Origin: Acanthosepion esculentum | Taxonomy: Eukaryota > Mollusca > Cephalopoda > Sepiida > Sepiidae | Assembly: GCA_964036315.1 (NCBI GenBank) | Contig: OZ038492.1 | Span: 35,558,618 to 35,622,617 of the forward strand | Direction of reading: 5' to 3' | Length of the DNA: 64,000 bases | In this document: positions 8,406-18,120 of the stretch, one piece after another | Position numbering within the stretch: position 1 is the first letter of the stretch | How the letters are laid out: the number at the start of each line of letters is the position of its first letter | Made by a program: the position numbers and the translations under genes | The notes under the pieces: generated by a model | Database searches by the model: none | What the model was told of the DNA's origin: nothing | Seen by the model: only the letters and a program-made list of their open reading frames with translations

Positions 8406-9849
8406 TATAACGGAAGATAGGCTAGGGGCCTTTTTTGCCCAATATGGCCGTATAGAAAAAGTAATGGCGGTGATTGGAAAAGAGGGGATTGCCACCGGAG
8501 ACGTAATAATCGAAATTACGCTAACGCAGCAAGATTTCAAAGCCGTCCCGAACACACTAACGTGTAGAATGAGGAAAATGTTGGTGGTCGTCGAAGGGCG
8601 GAAGCCGTTCTGTTGGTCGTGTGGGATCATGGGCCACATGGCCAAGGTGTGTCCCGGAAAGAAAGACGCACCTCAACCAGCAACAGCAACAACAGCAAAA
8701 GTGGTAACACCAGCAGCGCCTGCAACATCAATAACAACCACTGGGACAGAACCAGACAAGGGTTTTGATGATGGTTGGAAGGAGGTGGTAGCGAAAGGCC
8801 GGAAGAAGAAAGTGGACACCCCATCTCCTCAAAAGGAAGTCCTACCCAAGCAGCAGCAGCGGCAACTCCCAAAGGAGCAGCAGCCGACAAAGGAACAGCT
8901 GCTACCAAAACAGCAACGGCCGCCAAAGGAGCAGAATTCAACCAAGGAACAGCCAAAAGAACAATCCAAAAAGCAAAAGAAACAGCAGCAACAACAACAA
9001 TTAGCAGACAACAAGATGGAGGTGGAAGAAGTATCTCCAACACTGTCCTCTTCATTGAAAAGGAACCGGGAAGAAGAAGAGGAAGAGGTACAAAGCAAAA
9101 AACACACAGGGCAAAGTAGGGAAGGGAGAAGCAGAGAAATTACCAGACGAAGATCCTTCCCTAATTCGCCAGAAAGACAAAAAGAGGATACGGATTACAG
9201 TAGCCTCCCCCCGTCCCTTTCTCGCTTGCCACTCCCTCCCACTCCCACACCTCCACTCGTACCAACCCCCACAGCTTCAGAATTATCTCCCCCCCAACCA
9301 TCCATCTCGTCTCCTTCCCCTTTGTCGACATCCACCCCGCCACACCCAGCCAGGGAGAAAAAGAAAAAGCCTAGGCTTTTTCGTAATAAAGAAGACATTT
9401 GTAGGGTGAATGGAGGAGAAATGGACAAGAACCTCTCCGCCCGCAAAAGAGTCCTACTAGGTCCCTTACTCAAGATGTCCACTGTGGACAACAAATTGGT
9501 GGAGGACCCACAGAATTTCCCCAGAGCCCCAGGGGTTATTTCCCTAATTAGAGACACGGGGAATTACCTGAAGGTTTGGAACCACATGTTCGAGGCGAGG
9601 GAGGCCTTTACGGGAATTAGGATGGTCGAGTTGGGTTCATCCGACCTGAAGAAAATGCACACGTTCTGTGCAGGGAGGGTCCCGGTACGTCTCCACCCCT
9701 CGTTATATAGGGTGTTAAAATTAACATACCCAATGGATGTCGGCGGGATTGTCCGGAGTAGTCGCATGTCGACAGAATTAGGAACAGGGAGCCTCGGACA
9801 AACCGTCGGGGTCCTATCACCCACAGATTTCCGCCCCGTATGTGAATAA
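8329..9849 (+). pseudogene. LINE ORF1, main part with zinc knuckle
   Basis: The frame is open from 8329 (first ATG at 8359). It starts with an RRM-like, gag-type domain (ITVHGVPVDITEDRLGAFF), then a CCHC knuckle CWSCGIMGHMAKVC (C-x2-C-x4-H-x4-C). A long low-complexity linker rich in Gln, Lys, Pro and Ser follows (about residues 115-340), then a conserved C-terminal domain (LLGPLLKMSTVDN to RPVCE). It likely binds LINE RNA as the ORF1p partner of ORF2p. The Gln-rich linker also explains open frames on both strands between 8620 and 9560, which are shadows. The N-terminus is supplied by the previous piece across one frameshift. Confidence 0.85.
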
Positions 9850-9890
9850 GGTTTTTGCACTAATTCCCTTTTATATTTGCAGGCTTAAAA

Positions 9891-10859
9891 ATGGAAATGA
9901 AGATAGCCAGTCTGAATGTGAATGGCTTGAGAGATCGGGGTAAGGCTGCCCGCCTGCTTCGGGATCTCCTGTCATTCAGCGTGGATGTTGCCGCGATTGA
10001 AGAGACCCACTTTGTTTGCTCGTCCGATGCCTGTGTGCTGGAGAATGACTTTGTCATTTATTCAGCATATGGGAACCGGTATGCCAGAGGAGTTTCTTTG
10101 CTAGTCAGACGGACTCTTGATGCGAAGGTGGACCTTGTGCATACCGATGCCGAGGGCAGGTTAATCGTGGCCGATATTGCCGTGAAAAGTGGTTCGTTTC
10201 GGGTCGTTGCGGTTTATTCGCCCAACGACCAGGGAGAGCGGTGTGACTTTTTTCGGCAGTTAGGGCCGTTCCTGGTTGATTCTTCGCGCCTAGTTTTAAT
10301 GGGGGACTGGAATGCCATCCTGGACCCCAAGTTAGACAGGGGGCGGGGCGCTAGCGGGAGAAGGGGCGATCGTAGCCTGGTCGATCTGATCGGCGATTAT
10401 GGTCTCGTCGATAGATACCTGGTCTATCATCCCAGTGGGAAAATGTGGACGTGGGCGCTTAATTGGCCGTCTGACAAGGTAGTTAGCTACATTGACAGAA
10501 TGTTAGTTCGTAGAGCCGACATAGACTTGTTAGATTGTCCCACGTTCCACTGGGTAGGCTACACGGACCACAAACTCGTTTGTGCCCGTGTGGCGTTAGA
10601 ACATAGGCCTAGAATGGCTGGTTACTGGAAGTTCAATCTGTCTTTACTGGACAGGCGGGACTTCCAGGAGCAGCTAATTAGATTAGTGCAGCGGGAGCTA
10701 GTGGGGGCGGTTATCGGGAATAAGTGGTGGGAGAAACTTAAGGATAGAATTAGGTCTTTCACCACTGATTTCAGCAAGCGGCTCGCTCTAGATAAAGCTG
10801 ATAAGGTAAAGACACTTAAGGCTAATTTTTCCCGGGCGGAGGCTGGGGGGATCCCCTAG
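9891..10859 (+). CDS. LINE ORF2, endonuclease domain
   Basis: ATG at 9891, 42 bp after the ORF1 stop. It encodes an exonuclease-endonuclease-phosphatase fold with the expected motifs in order: SLNVNGLRD near residue 8, IEETH near residue 40, VAVYSPND near 105, GDWNAILD near 138, SYIDRMLV near 200 and YTDHKLV near 223 (the SDH-motif position, here TDH). This domain nicks target DNA to prime reverse transcription. The frame stops at 10857 in the sequence GGGGGGATCCCCTAG, where one more G would restore the downstream frame. ORF2 is otherwise continuous with the next piece, so it is a 1-nt deletion, true or an assembly error in a G run. Confidence 0.9.
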   Translation: MEMKIASLNVNGLRDRGKAARLLRDLLSFSVDVAAIEETHFVCSSDACVLENDFVIYSAYGNRYARGVSLLVRRTLDAKVDLVHTDAEGRLIVADIAVKSGSFRVVAVYSPNDQGERCDFFRQLGPFLVDSSRLVLMGDWNAILDPKLDRGRGASGRRGDRSLVDLIGDYGLVDRYLVYHPSGKMWTWALNWPSDKVVSYIDRMLVRRADIDLLDCPTFHWVGYTDHKLVCARVALEHRPRMAGYWKFNLSLLDRRDFQEQLIRLVQRELVGAVIGNKWWEKLKDRIRSFTTDFSKRLALDKADKVKTLKANFSRAEAGGIP

Positions 10860-13318
10860 AGATAGCCCTAGCTAGGGAGGCCCTGCAGCGTTCGAATAAC
10901 GATCGCTACATGGGTCAGGTAATTAGGCATAAGTTAAGTAAGATATCTAACGAAGCTGTGAACCTGGGCGCAGATCTGCGTCGGGAAGAAGTCCGTCGAG
11001 CTGGTGATCGACACATTCGTCAAGTCAAAACCCCGGAGGGGCGTACTCTGCGGTCGACTGACGATATGTGCGAGGCGTTTCGGCGGCATTTCGAGAGCCG
11101 CTTTACCAAGGAGCCTGGTCTCCGTGAGGAGGAGTTTCGCAGCTATTTGGCTGACTTTCCTCGGCTTGAGCCGACTGAAGCAGCTAGCTGCGAGGGAGAG
11201 ATCACGGAGGGCGAAGTCTACGTGGCACTGAAGAAGGTCGGCAGAGGCAAGTCGCCCGGTCTGGATGGTTTGCCTTATGAATTGTACTTGAGGCTGTCGC
11301 ACATCTTTGTTCCGATTTTGACAGCAGTGTTCAACAACTGGTTTCGGTCGGGGTCCATCCCCAATCGCATTTCCAGGGGTGTGATCACTCTGTTGAAAAA
11401 GGGCAAGGGTGTTGGGGGAAAACTAGATGATTATAGGCCCATAACTCTGCTAAACACAGAGTTAAAGATTATGGCCAAGATCCTGCAGGAGCGTTTGCAG
11501 TCAGTTGCCGAGTCTCTGTTGGGACCCGAGCAGACTTGTTCTGTGAGGGGCCGAACAATTCAGAGCAACCTGCATTTGATCCGCACGATCGTAGAGGGTG
11601 TAAAAGACGACGAAGAAGCCGCGCTGATCAATTTGGATCAGTCCAAGGCATTTGATAGGGTCGACCATCGCTACCTTGCTGCTGTCCTGCAGGCCGCCGG
11701 ATTCGCACCCGACTTCTGCCGCTGGATTAGCCTCCTGTATCACTCCCCCAGTGCTGTGGTACAGGTGAACGGAAAGTTGTCGGACGCTTTTGTTCTGTCG
11801 AGGTCGGTCCGTCAGGGTTGTCCGCTGTCGCCTCTCCTTTATGCTTTGGCGTTGGAGCCTCTCCTGCGCCGGCTGAAGGACGAGGCGTGCAGTCCGGCCC
11901 TACGCGGGATCGCCTTTCCTGGAGGGTCTCGAGCCAGGGTTTCCGCGTACGCCGATGACGTATCCGCTTTCGTGTCGTCCCTGAACGATATTGAGGCGGT
12001 ACAGAAGGCGCTTGATCGGTACGAGAAGGTGACAGGGGCCAAGATAAACCGCGACAAGTCTTCCGGCTTGCGGTTAGGTGCCTGGAAGGGGCGTGATCTT
12101 CCAGGCCGCTTCGGTTGGACGGACGGTCCTGTCCGCATTCTTGGAGTGTGGTTTGGACCCGACCTCCAGCTGAAGAAAAATTGGTCTGAAGTACTAGCAA
12201 AGGTCGTTTCTGCCGGTAAGACTTGGAATCGACGGAGGTTGTCCGTAAAGGGCAGGGCGGAGGTGTGTGTTACATACATTTTCCCCCTGATTCTTTATCG
12301 CTTGTCAGTACTTCCTCTCTGTAAGGCCCAGAAGAAGGCGCTCGAGCAAGCGCTATCCTCCATTTTATGGAGGGGACGCGCGAACAGGGTCGACAGACGA
12401 GTCTGCACTAAACGTCCGTGTCATGGGGGGCTGGGAATGCCACACTTGAAGAGTCAGATCCGTGCCTCTCGCTTGGCTTTCCTACGCCGCGCATTGACTA
12501 GAGGAGATCCGATTCTGGAGGGGATTGTTAGGGACGCCTTCCCTAGCCTTACCATCAATCCCCCCATCTCGAAGGCCGAGCGCCATTGTAGGTCTCGAGA
12601 TGAATCGCTTTTCCTCAGGGAATGTCGGTCAGCCTTGAGGGCTATTCCGCGGTCCAGTGACCTTTCACGGCCTAGGAAGGTCTTCTATCGGGGATTAGTG
12701 GAGGGTCGCGCGAAGGATCCTCTACGTGATACGCTCGACTGTTCGGAGGAGGAGTATCGCTCCTACTGGTCTTGGGCGCCAGCGGCGGATTATCTCAGTA
12801 ACCCTGAGTTTTCGCTTACCTGGCGATTGGCTCGGAATCGGCTGCCTCTCAACGACAAGGCTTTCATATGGGGCTTGGCGGACTTGCCAGACTGTGAACG
12901 GTGTGGCCTTGGATTAGAAGAAACGGCTTCGCACGCCTTCTACCATTGCCCCCGGGTCCGCCCCTTATGGGACCATGTCGGCGAGCTGACGGCTCGTCTC
13001 GCTCCCGAAGAACTCGTGTCCATTGATCGCGCATACGCGTGTGACAATGTGTCGCCCCCGTATTCCGGGGTGAAACGAATGGTGTTTCTAACGCTGTTAG
13101 CCACGGCTCGAATGGTGATATGGACGACGCGGATGGAGGAAGCCTTGCGAGGCAATAGTCTTTCGCATCAGGATCTAATCCGATTCTTTGAGCATCAGCT
13201 CAAGATGAAGATTAGAACTGATAGAAAACGATTGCATTCGACAGTCTTCAGCGAAAGGTGGGTAAAAGAGGCGAGCTTGGTTCGTTTGAACGGGGTTAGC
13301 CTTGATTTCCTTTTTTAG
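10856..13318 (+). CDS. LINE ORF2, reverse transcriptase and C-terminal zinc finger
   Basis: This continues ORF2 in the next frame. The first in-frame Met (10910) is internal; real translation would come from the 9891 start. RT motifs are all present: DYRPITLLNTELKIMAKIL, INLDQSKAFDRVDH (first Asp), RQGCPLSPLLYALALEPLL and AYADDVSAF (catalytic YADD near residue 347 counted from 10910). A C-terminal cysteine-histidine finger CERCGLGLEETASHAFYHC (zf-RVT type) lies near residue 660. All catalytic residues visible to me are intact. Codon use is GC-richer than the AT-rich surroundings, which fits a young insertion. Confidence 0.93.
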   Translation, partial: LEIALAREALQRSNNDRYMGQVIRHKLSKISNEAVNLGADLRREEVRRAGDRHIRQVKTPEGRTLRSTDDMCEAFRRHFESRFTKEPGLREEEFRSYLADFPRLEPTEAASCEGEITEGEVYVALKKVGRGKSPGLDGLPYELYLRLSHIFVPILTAVFNNWFRSGSIPNRISRGVITLLKKGKGVGGKLDDYRPITLLNTELKIMAKILQERLQSVAESLLGPEQTCSVRGRTIQSNLHLIRTIVEGVKDDEEAALINLDQSKAFDRVDHRYLAAVLQAAGFAPDFCRWISLLYHSPSAVVQVNGKLSDAFVLSRSVRQGCPLSPLLYALALEPLLRRLKDEACSPALRGIAFPGGSRARVSAYADDVSAFVSSLNDIEAVQKALDRYEKVTGAKINRDKSSGLRLGAWKGRDLPGRFGWTDGPVRILGVWFGPDLQLKKNWSEVLAKVVSAGKTWNRRRLSVKGRAEVCVTYIFPLILYRLSVLPLCKAQKKALEQALSSILWRGRANRVDRRVCTKRPCHGGLGMPHLKSQIRASRLAFLRRALTRGDPILEGIVRDAFPSLTINPPISKAERHCRSRDESLFLRECRSALRAIPRSSDLSRPRKVFYRGLVEGRAKDPLRDTLDCSEEEYRSYWSWAPAADYLSNPEFSLTWRLARNRLPLNDKAFIWGLADLPDCERCGLGLEETASHAFYHCPRVRPLWDHVGELTARLAPEELVSIDRAYACDNVSPPYSGVKRMVFLTLLATARMVIWTTRMEEALRGNSLSHQDLIRFFEHQLKMKIRTDRKRLHSTVFSERWVKEASLVRLNGVSLDFLF

Positions 13319-13992
13319 GTCAACCAAAGTCACATCGGGGTGGTTTCCTGTGGAACCCTCCCCTCGGTTAGGTTAGACAAGCTTAAGTGTACCTAGTTAA
13401 TATGAATAAGTGTTGTTCCCGGCCTGTTTCCCGGCCATCATTTTAGTTATGATCCAAGTCGAGATTCCCAACCTCCCTAGTTTGTTTCGGCCTCCTTTTC
13501 ATCTCAACTGGATCAGCCTTTTACTTCCCCATGTCCAAGTTATTTTATCTCTTTCCCACTCCCTTAGCGAGAGTGCTTCTTGATTTTGTCCTCTGGGCAG
13601 AATACAGCGGCCTCTCTATTTTGAGGGTTGGACGGGCCCTACTAACATCAATTATGTTTAGTTTTAAAAATTTGTTGAATTTTTAGTTTGTTATGGGGTT
13701 CATCTCCCTCCCCTTTCACCTTTTCATGATAAGATTTTTATGTACCTTATTATCATCAAATTTTTATGGTATGGGGCGCGTTTTTGTAGGTCCCCCCTGG
13801 TGAGGATGTGGTATTATGGTGTATGGAGGATTGAATGGTGACGGGCGAATTCTTGTGGTGAATGTGTCAATTGTAATGTATGAATGGGTCGCGAATCTGA
13901 TTAGCTAGGTATAGGATAGTTAGTTAAGACCAGCCTCTCCCCACCCCTTTTTTGGCCTTGTGCCACAATTTGTAATTTTACGAATAAATCTT
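13319..13992 (+). other. LINE 3' UTR
   Basis: 674 bp shared with the truncated copies at 1.3-2.0 and 22.75-23.17 kb. Conserved blocks include GGGCAGAATACAGCGGCC and CTCTATTTTGAGGGTTGGAC. All three copies end at GTGCCA(C/T)AATT then AATAAAT plus 2-3 bases, so this is the native 3' end. Confidence 0.9.
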
Positions 13993-14676
13993 GAGTGTAT
14001 TGTGAGTGACAATGGTACACAATTCACTTCTGACGAATTTAAGGAATTTTGTGAGTTATATCAAATTAACCACATAACGACGCCGCCGTATCATCCGAGA
14101 TCCAATGGACTCGCAGAAAGATTTGTAGATACGTTAAAGCGCGCTCTGAAGAAAGCCTCAGGAGTTCCAACGGAAAAGCCGCTTCAGCAATTCCTACAAG
14201 TATACAGAATCACGCCTAACCAGAGAACACCATCAAACATGGCACCAGCAGAACTAATGTTCGCTAGGAAAGTTAAGTCAGTGTTTGACAAGCTTTTGCC
14301 AGGAAGAAATAGAATAAAGAACACTATGTATACAGCTAGAAAAAGATACACCCCCGGAGAGAAGGTCTTTTTCAAGTGCTATAGAAACAACATTGAGTTC
14401 TGGGAGCGAGGCATAGTGGATAAGAGAATCGGTGACCTGATTTACATAATAAAAGGGCCGAAGAATACTCATAAAAGGCACCAGAACCAACTCAAAAAAT
14501 GCTACGTGCTAGAGCATGAAGAGAGTATACCGGATGAGGAGGAAGAGCTCATTGATGTAATGTATGATACTTTTCAAGTAGAACCTCCGCAGAGTGCTCA
14601 TGAACCGAGAAGATCCGGTAGGAAACGAAAGTTCACGGACCCATTGGACGTGAATCCAAAACGAAAAAGATATTGA
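13993..14676 (+). pseudogene. pol: Gypsy integrase, C-terminal part
   Basis: After the second copy of the target duplication the integrase resumes at the second catalytic Asp (IVSDNGTQFTS) and carries the third catalytic residue (NGLAERFVDTLKRAL, Glu). The rest is a GPY-like region, a basic tail (RRSGRKRKF) and a stop at 14676. Together with 7379-7548 it would complete a DDE core of the usual spacing, so the LINE sits within the catalytic domain. A short read-in from the LINE 3' UTR (13960-13992) opens the frame artefactually. Confidence 0.9.
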
Positions 14677-14781
14677 AAAAAAACATATATATATATGAAC
14701 TATGCAAAGGGGATCTATAAAGAAATAACCATCATCATCCCATATAGAAGCCAGTTGAAATCCAAAAGGATTCCAAGGCTT

Positions 14782-14791
14782 GGGAGGGGGG
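14782..14791 (+). promoter_or_regulatory. Polypurine tract
   Basis: GGGAGGGGGG directly precedes the 3' LTR start, the normal position of the plus-strand primer. Confidence 0.8.
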
Positions 14792-15086
14792 TGTTGTGGT
14801 GGGATCCACCTAATCTGCATAGGTGACTACCAAGTATATAAATAATGGTTGATACCGGAAGACGAGGGGAGAGGGATGAGAATCACGAGATCCAACTAGA
14901 GACTCTGATCGACTGCGACTAGTCAACACATTCTCCAGGAACGTCTTCCCAGAAATATACAGAAATACTATATGTACTTATTGTGTACACTTTCTTGTTA
15001 TAATACATTCTTGTTCCAAGTACATTTTGCGTTGCATTATTATTCCATGCAATAGGCGAGATTCAACATTGAGTCAAGACTCAACA
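14792..15086 (+). repeat. 3' LTR, intact
   Basis: 295 bp, TGTTG...CAACA. It differs from the 5' LTR at only a few bases (for example AGGAACG versus AGAAACG). Used as the reference for the solo LTR at 45.9 kb. Confidence 0.95.
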
Positions 15087-15370
15087 GTCCTCATCTTTGT
15101 CGCCATATTTATTACAACGTTTCGCTCGTTGTACGCTTCGGCCTTCTTCAGGTGGTTGGAGTGTCGAACTGAACCCTTTATTTCGCTCACTGGGGTAGAC
15201 TGTTCTAGTACCACGTGCAATATTTAATGGATGTCAGTTATCAGTTATCTCCTGTTAATTCTCCTCTCCAAATTCTCCACTGTTTTAACCGGGTTTTGAA
15301 CTCACACTCTTTGGGCGCTGTCACTGGATCTATCTAACGCCGTTATCCACTGTGCCACGTGTCCTCAAGG
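15087..15370 (-). repeat. Composite SINE with tRNA-like head, right part
   Basis: On the minus strand it reads: tRNA-like head (A box TGGCACAGTGGATAACGG and B-box-like GAGTTCAAAACCC around 15290-15370), a middle part shared with 30.57-30.70 kb, then CTGAAGAAGGCCG...GCGAAACG and a tail towards 15090. It continues at 3822-3861 across the Gypsy insertion. Confidence 0.7.
15113..15133 (-). ncRNA. Hammerhead-like hairpin segment
   Basis: TACAACG and CGTTGTA form a perfect 7-bp stem around AGCGAAA, preceded on the minus strand by CTGAAGA. The arrangement CTGA.GA ... GAAAC resembles a hammerhead core of the kind reported in Penelope-like elements. The core has A where the canonical ribozyme has T in CTGATGA, so activity is doubtful. 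Confidence 0.35.
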
Positions 15371-15470
15371 ACACATGGCACAGTGGCCAAAACATTGTAA
15401 TAAATATGGCGACAAAGATGAGGACAATAGTCCGAATAATGTAAATAGTGTACATAATACCTCATCTCAG
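15357..15470 (+). repeat. Second, internally deleted SINE copy in inverse orientation
   Basis: Starts in the shared palindrome GTGTCCTCAAGGACAC, keeps ATGGCACAGTGG, then jumps to ACATTGTAATAAATATGGCG and runs to AATGTAAATAG. It lacks the roughly 215 bp between. It forms a head-to-head pair with the copy just upstream. Confidence 0.7.
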
Positions 15471-16428
15471 AAATATAGACAAACATGGGTTTAATATCGT
15501 AAATTCATCCATTTCTCCTGAGTAGTGAGTTTAATCGGCCTATTAAAAACAACGGCCCAACAAGTGTTAATATTTAAAATTGGCCAACCAAGCAATACTC
15601 ACGGGTGTTCCATTCTACTTGCATTACACATAGATCAGGTAGAAAGCAATGTCGTTAGCATATATATTAGATGTGTGCAAACATTTTCAACCAACGATAA
15701 TCAATCGATTATCGGCAGTCTCTTTTGTTTTTAAAGAGGGATTTTAAATTTTTACACATACCTGAATAATCGTCTTGCAAGTAGGAATCAAATGTTCTCT
15801 ACTCATTGACTTCAGTTCAAATTTTTACAGGTCGTCAAATCCTTCGTAACATTTGGCAGCACCGGATCATGAACAACGAAGATATCCTCCGCGGAAAAAT
15901 GGAATGCCTAAAACCATTATGACTCGTGTTGTGACTAAATTAATGGTCACGAAATAACAAAAGAAGTGTTCGCAGATTATTAGTATTATAACAGAAGAGT
16001 AGCACTCGACTTGAGAGTGTGTGACGGTACACAGTTTTCAGCGGTTCCTCTACAATCAGTCTTATACCTAGTGGAAAAGTCTACAGCCGACTCATTGTAG
16101 GTAGTACACCACAACTCGCCATCGACTTCGATGGGCTGGACACCTTGCACGAATGCCAGACATCCGCCTACCAAAACAAATCCTCTTCTAGGAGCTCAAA
16201 TATGCCGAGAGACCACGTAGATCCCCACGTCGTCGATTCAGCTAAGGAAAAAAAAACTTGCTGAGGAAAGAAATCTAACCGGTCAATTGGGAAGCTGTAG
16301 AATGGTGAAGAGCAGTTCACAAAAAGCAAAAAACAAAACAAAAAACGAAAACAATATCCTTCGAAAACACCAGAAGACAAAAAGATGAAGAGAGAGAGAA
16401 AAGAAAAGTCAGGGCTATCAATTCTCTG
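15471..16428. other. No gene seen
   Basis: Mixed AT-rich sequence with only short open frames lacking recognisable motifs. The reading in 15985-16440 is shared by no other part of the window. Confidence 0.4.
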
Positions 16429-16530
16429 GATCCTCACGATCTATTATGCAGTGGCTGCGGACGTCCCTTAAGACCCAACACAGGACTCATTTCACACAGA
16501 AGGAAATGTCGACGAGCACCCCAGAATTCA
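16429..16530 (+). pseudogene. Zinc-finger remnant of a LINE-type protein
   Basis: In one frame CSGCGRPLRPNTGLISHRRK is followed by Cys, a C-x2-C...H...C finger of the kind found near the C-terminus of LINE-encoded and nucleic-acid-binding proteins. There is no start and no continuation on either side, so it is a relic at most. Confidence 0.35.
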
Positions 16531-16789
16531 GCGATGAGTTCTGCCAATGACTACGACTACAATCATTATGACTATCAAGTCAAAGGTCAAAGGTTTTCTT
16601 CATAAACTTCCATTTCTATTACCAAATCTTTCATTCATGTCAACCGTATTTATCATAACTATTTTAACAGTACTCCTCTACCTTGAGTGACTCTCGGGCA
16701 TTGTATTAGTCCAAACTTACAATATAACAGTAACACAATTATTTGACAATTTTAAAGCGTAAGGGGAACACAAAAATCCTTTTTTTGCT

Positions 16790-17150
16790 CCAGTTTCAAG
16801 ATACAGTCGAGAATGGCTCTCCAAAATTTCCTATCCATTGTGGCTCTTTTGTTCTGTCTCCCGTTGGACGTTCCACCATCCATTAACACAAGCTCGCCAC
16901 ATAGATGAATCGCTGCCTTCTCCTGTCACTCTTCACCTAATTTACCCTCTGAGGGTTAAGTTTTCCAAGCCGTCTTTCCTTATTATATGATCAAGGAATT
17001 TTAGCTCTCTCTTCTTGATCATGAGTATAAGTGATCTTTTTTCCCCATTTTCTCTAAGACATTGCTTACTCTGTTAATCCATGGAATTCTCAGTGTCCTT
17101 CTGTAGAACCACATTCTTTTTGTTCAAATGTGCAGAACGTCTTCACCATG
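16790..17150 (-). pseudogene. RTE-like LINE ORF2 C-terminus relic
   Basis: Minus-strand translation in shifting frames gives the series RTLRIPWINRV, LKFLDHIIRKDGLENLTL and a final ILESHSRLYLE-like end, the pattern YRRxLRIPW ... GHxxRKxGLENLxLTG seen at the end of RTE-type ORF2. Several frameshifts and stops. Related relics are at 32.6, 34.9, 36.2 and 36.7 kb. Confidence 0.6.
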
Positions 17151-17570
17151 CCACGTTGGCGACGGCCAGTGTTGACAATATTTGTGCGAAATTACATTGT
17201 TCCATCTTCCGGGAAAATAAATTTACCATAATAAAATCCTCTTGCATAACAATTTGCCAGGCACGCGCAAACCTCCTCGCAGTAATGGCTTGTAAAAAAA
17301 GGAAGATGCATCTCAGTAATATGATATTGCTTCAATTATCGGAATAAATGCGAAGTATACGTTATATGCCCACTAATAAAGCCCTGGCTCATGGATATGG
17401 ACGACGTTTCGGGGCTGATTGGCTCAAATCATGAATAATTTAATCAAATGTGAATATAGAAAATGGAGGAATTCCTCTACATTACGATGAGTTTATTAAC
17501 TATTTATGTATTATGTACCAATATCTGCTTATTTGCAATATAATTCTCATCATCCTCGGATAAACATGCA
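17151..17570. other. No gene seen
   Basis: The 88-codon frame starting at 17081 overlaps the RTE-like relic on the other strand and has no features of a protein family, so it is treated as chance. Confidence 0.4.
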
Positions 17571-17666
17571 CGCACACACATTCACACACACAAACACACA
17601 CACACACACACACACATATAAAGCATTTTTATTTATTACTTGTAAATACAATAAATTAAAAACAAA

Positions 17667-17696
<30 letters not shown>
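17571..17696. repeat. (CA)n and (TA)n microsatellites
   Basis: CA-rich run about 17571-17616 and TA run 17671-17696. Confidence 0.9.
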
Positions 17697-17697
<1 letters not shown>

Positions 17698-17899
17698 AAG
17701 GATTTTATTATGGTTGTGTGTATATATATTTATTTTAGAATTGGACATAGTCCGACAATTTATTTAAAGACATTTATATTATGTTTAACGTTCTTTTTAT
17801 AGATACAAGTATTTAAGCAAATGCTCTGTTTTATAATAAACAGTATTAAATAACATTTACCGGCCTGAATGTCCGAGAAATTTTCATAGAAAATTTTCG

Positions 17900-17980
17900 T
17901 TCTCCGACAGGAATCGAACCTGTATCCTATACGGAACCATCATTTCGCGTGATGTGCCTTAACCGTTCGGCCACAGATGA
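17900..17980 (-). tRNA. tRNA-Ser(CGA)-like sequence, probable SINE head or pseudogene
   Basis: Minus strand. The D-arm/A-box TGGCCGAACGGTTAAGGC, anticodon stem CATCA/TGATG with loop CGCGAAA (anticodon CGA at the normal position), a long variable arm, and T arm ACAGG-TTCGATT-CCTGT are all there. These are type II serine tRNA features. Against function: position 33 is G instead of U, and the acceptor stem TCATCTG/CGGAGAA pairs at only about five of seven positions. It sits in a SINE-like repeat with a second copy, so it is more likely SINE-derived than a working gene. Confidence 0.55.
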
Positions 17981-18120
17981 GCGTCTGCTTAGCAAGGTCC
18001 AATTCTAAAATATATGACGTCATTTGTTTACATTTGATACGCTAGAGCAGATATGAATAGAAGAGATTCATGGAAGATTTAAGTTTAAAGATAGTAAAAT
18101 CGACCTTGCTAACCAGACTC

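Larger units (their letters stand above)
7549..13992 (+). mobile_element. Near full-length Tx1/L1-type LINE inserted in Gypsy integrase
   Basis: 6,444 bp flanked by the 20-bp target duplication. Order: a 5' UTR of about 380 bp, ORF1 with zinc knuckle, 42-bp spacer, ORF2 with apurinic-type endonuclease, reverse transcriptase and C-terminal zinc finger, then a 674-bp 3' UTR ending in AATAAATCTT without a poly(A) tail. Two truncated relatives lie at 1278-2042 and 22753-23172. ORF1 and ORF2 sequence flavour (LRLQTEYMGTRRT, RQGCPLSPLLYALALEPLL) is like Tx1-clade elements; assignment to Tx1 versus a sister clade is not certain. Confidence 0.9.
3862..15086 (+). mobile_element. Ty3/Gypsy-type LTR retrotransposon, internally deleted and twice interrupted
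   Basis: It is bounded by direct 5-bp duplications GTCCT (3857-3861 and 15087-15091) and two LTRs that begin TGTTG and end CAACA. Internal parts in order: a leader, gag with two zinc knuckles, an aspartic protease, a stub of reverse transcriptase, integrase, a polypurine tract and the 3' LTR. RT and RNase H are missing. A SINE dimer sits in the 5' LTR and a LINE in the integrase. After subtracting the SINE and its duplication the LTRs are both 295 bp and differ at only a few positions, so the original insertion is young. The gene order with integrase last is typical of Gypsy, not Copia. Confidence 0.9.

Noticed and set aside
8627..9557. Minus-strand and out-of-frame ORFs opposite LINE ORF1
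   Set aside because: They are shadows of the Gln/Lys/Pro-rich linker of ORF1.
3862..15086. Endogenous retrovirus with an envelope gene
   Set aside because: After integrase there is only about 115 bp before the 3' LTR, so no env is present.
17900..17980. Functional tRNA-Ser gene
   Set aside because: Weak acceptor pairing, G at position 33 and membership in a dispersed foldback make a SINE head more likely; kept as tRNA-like only.
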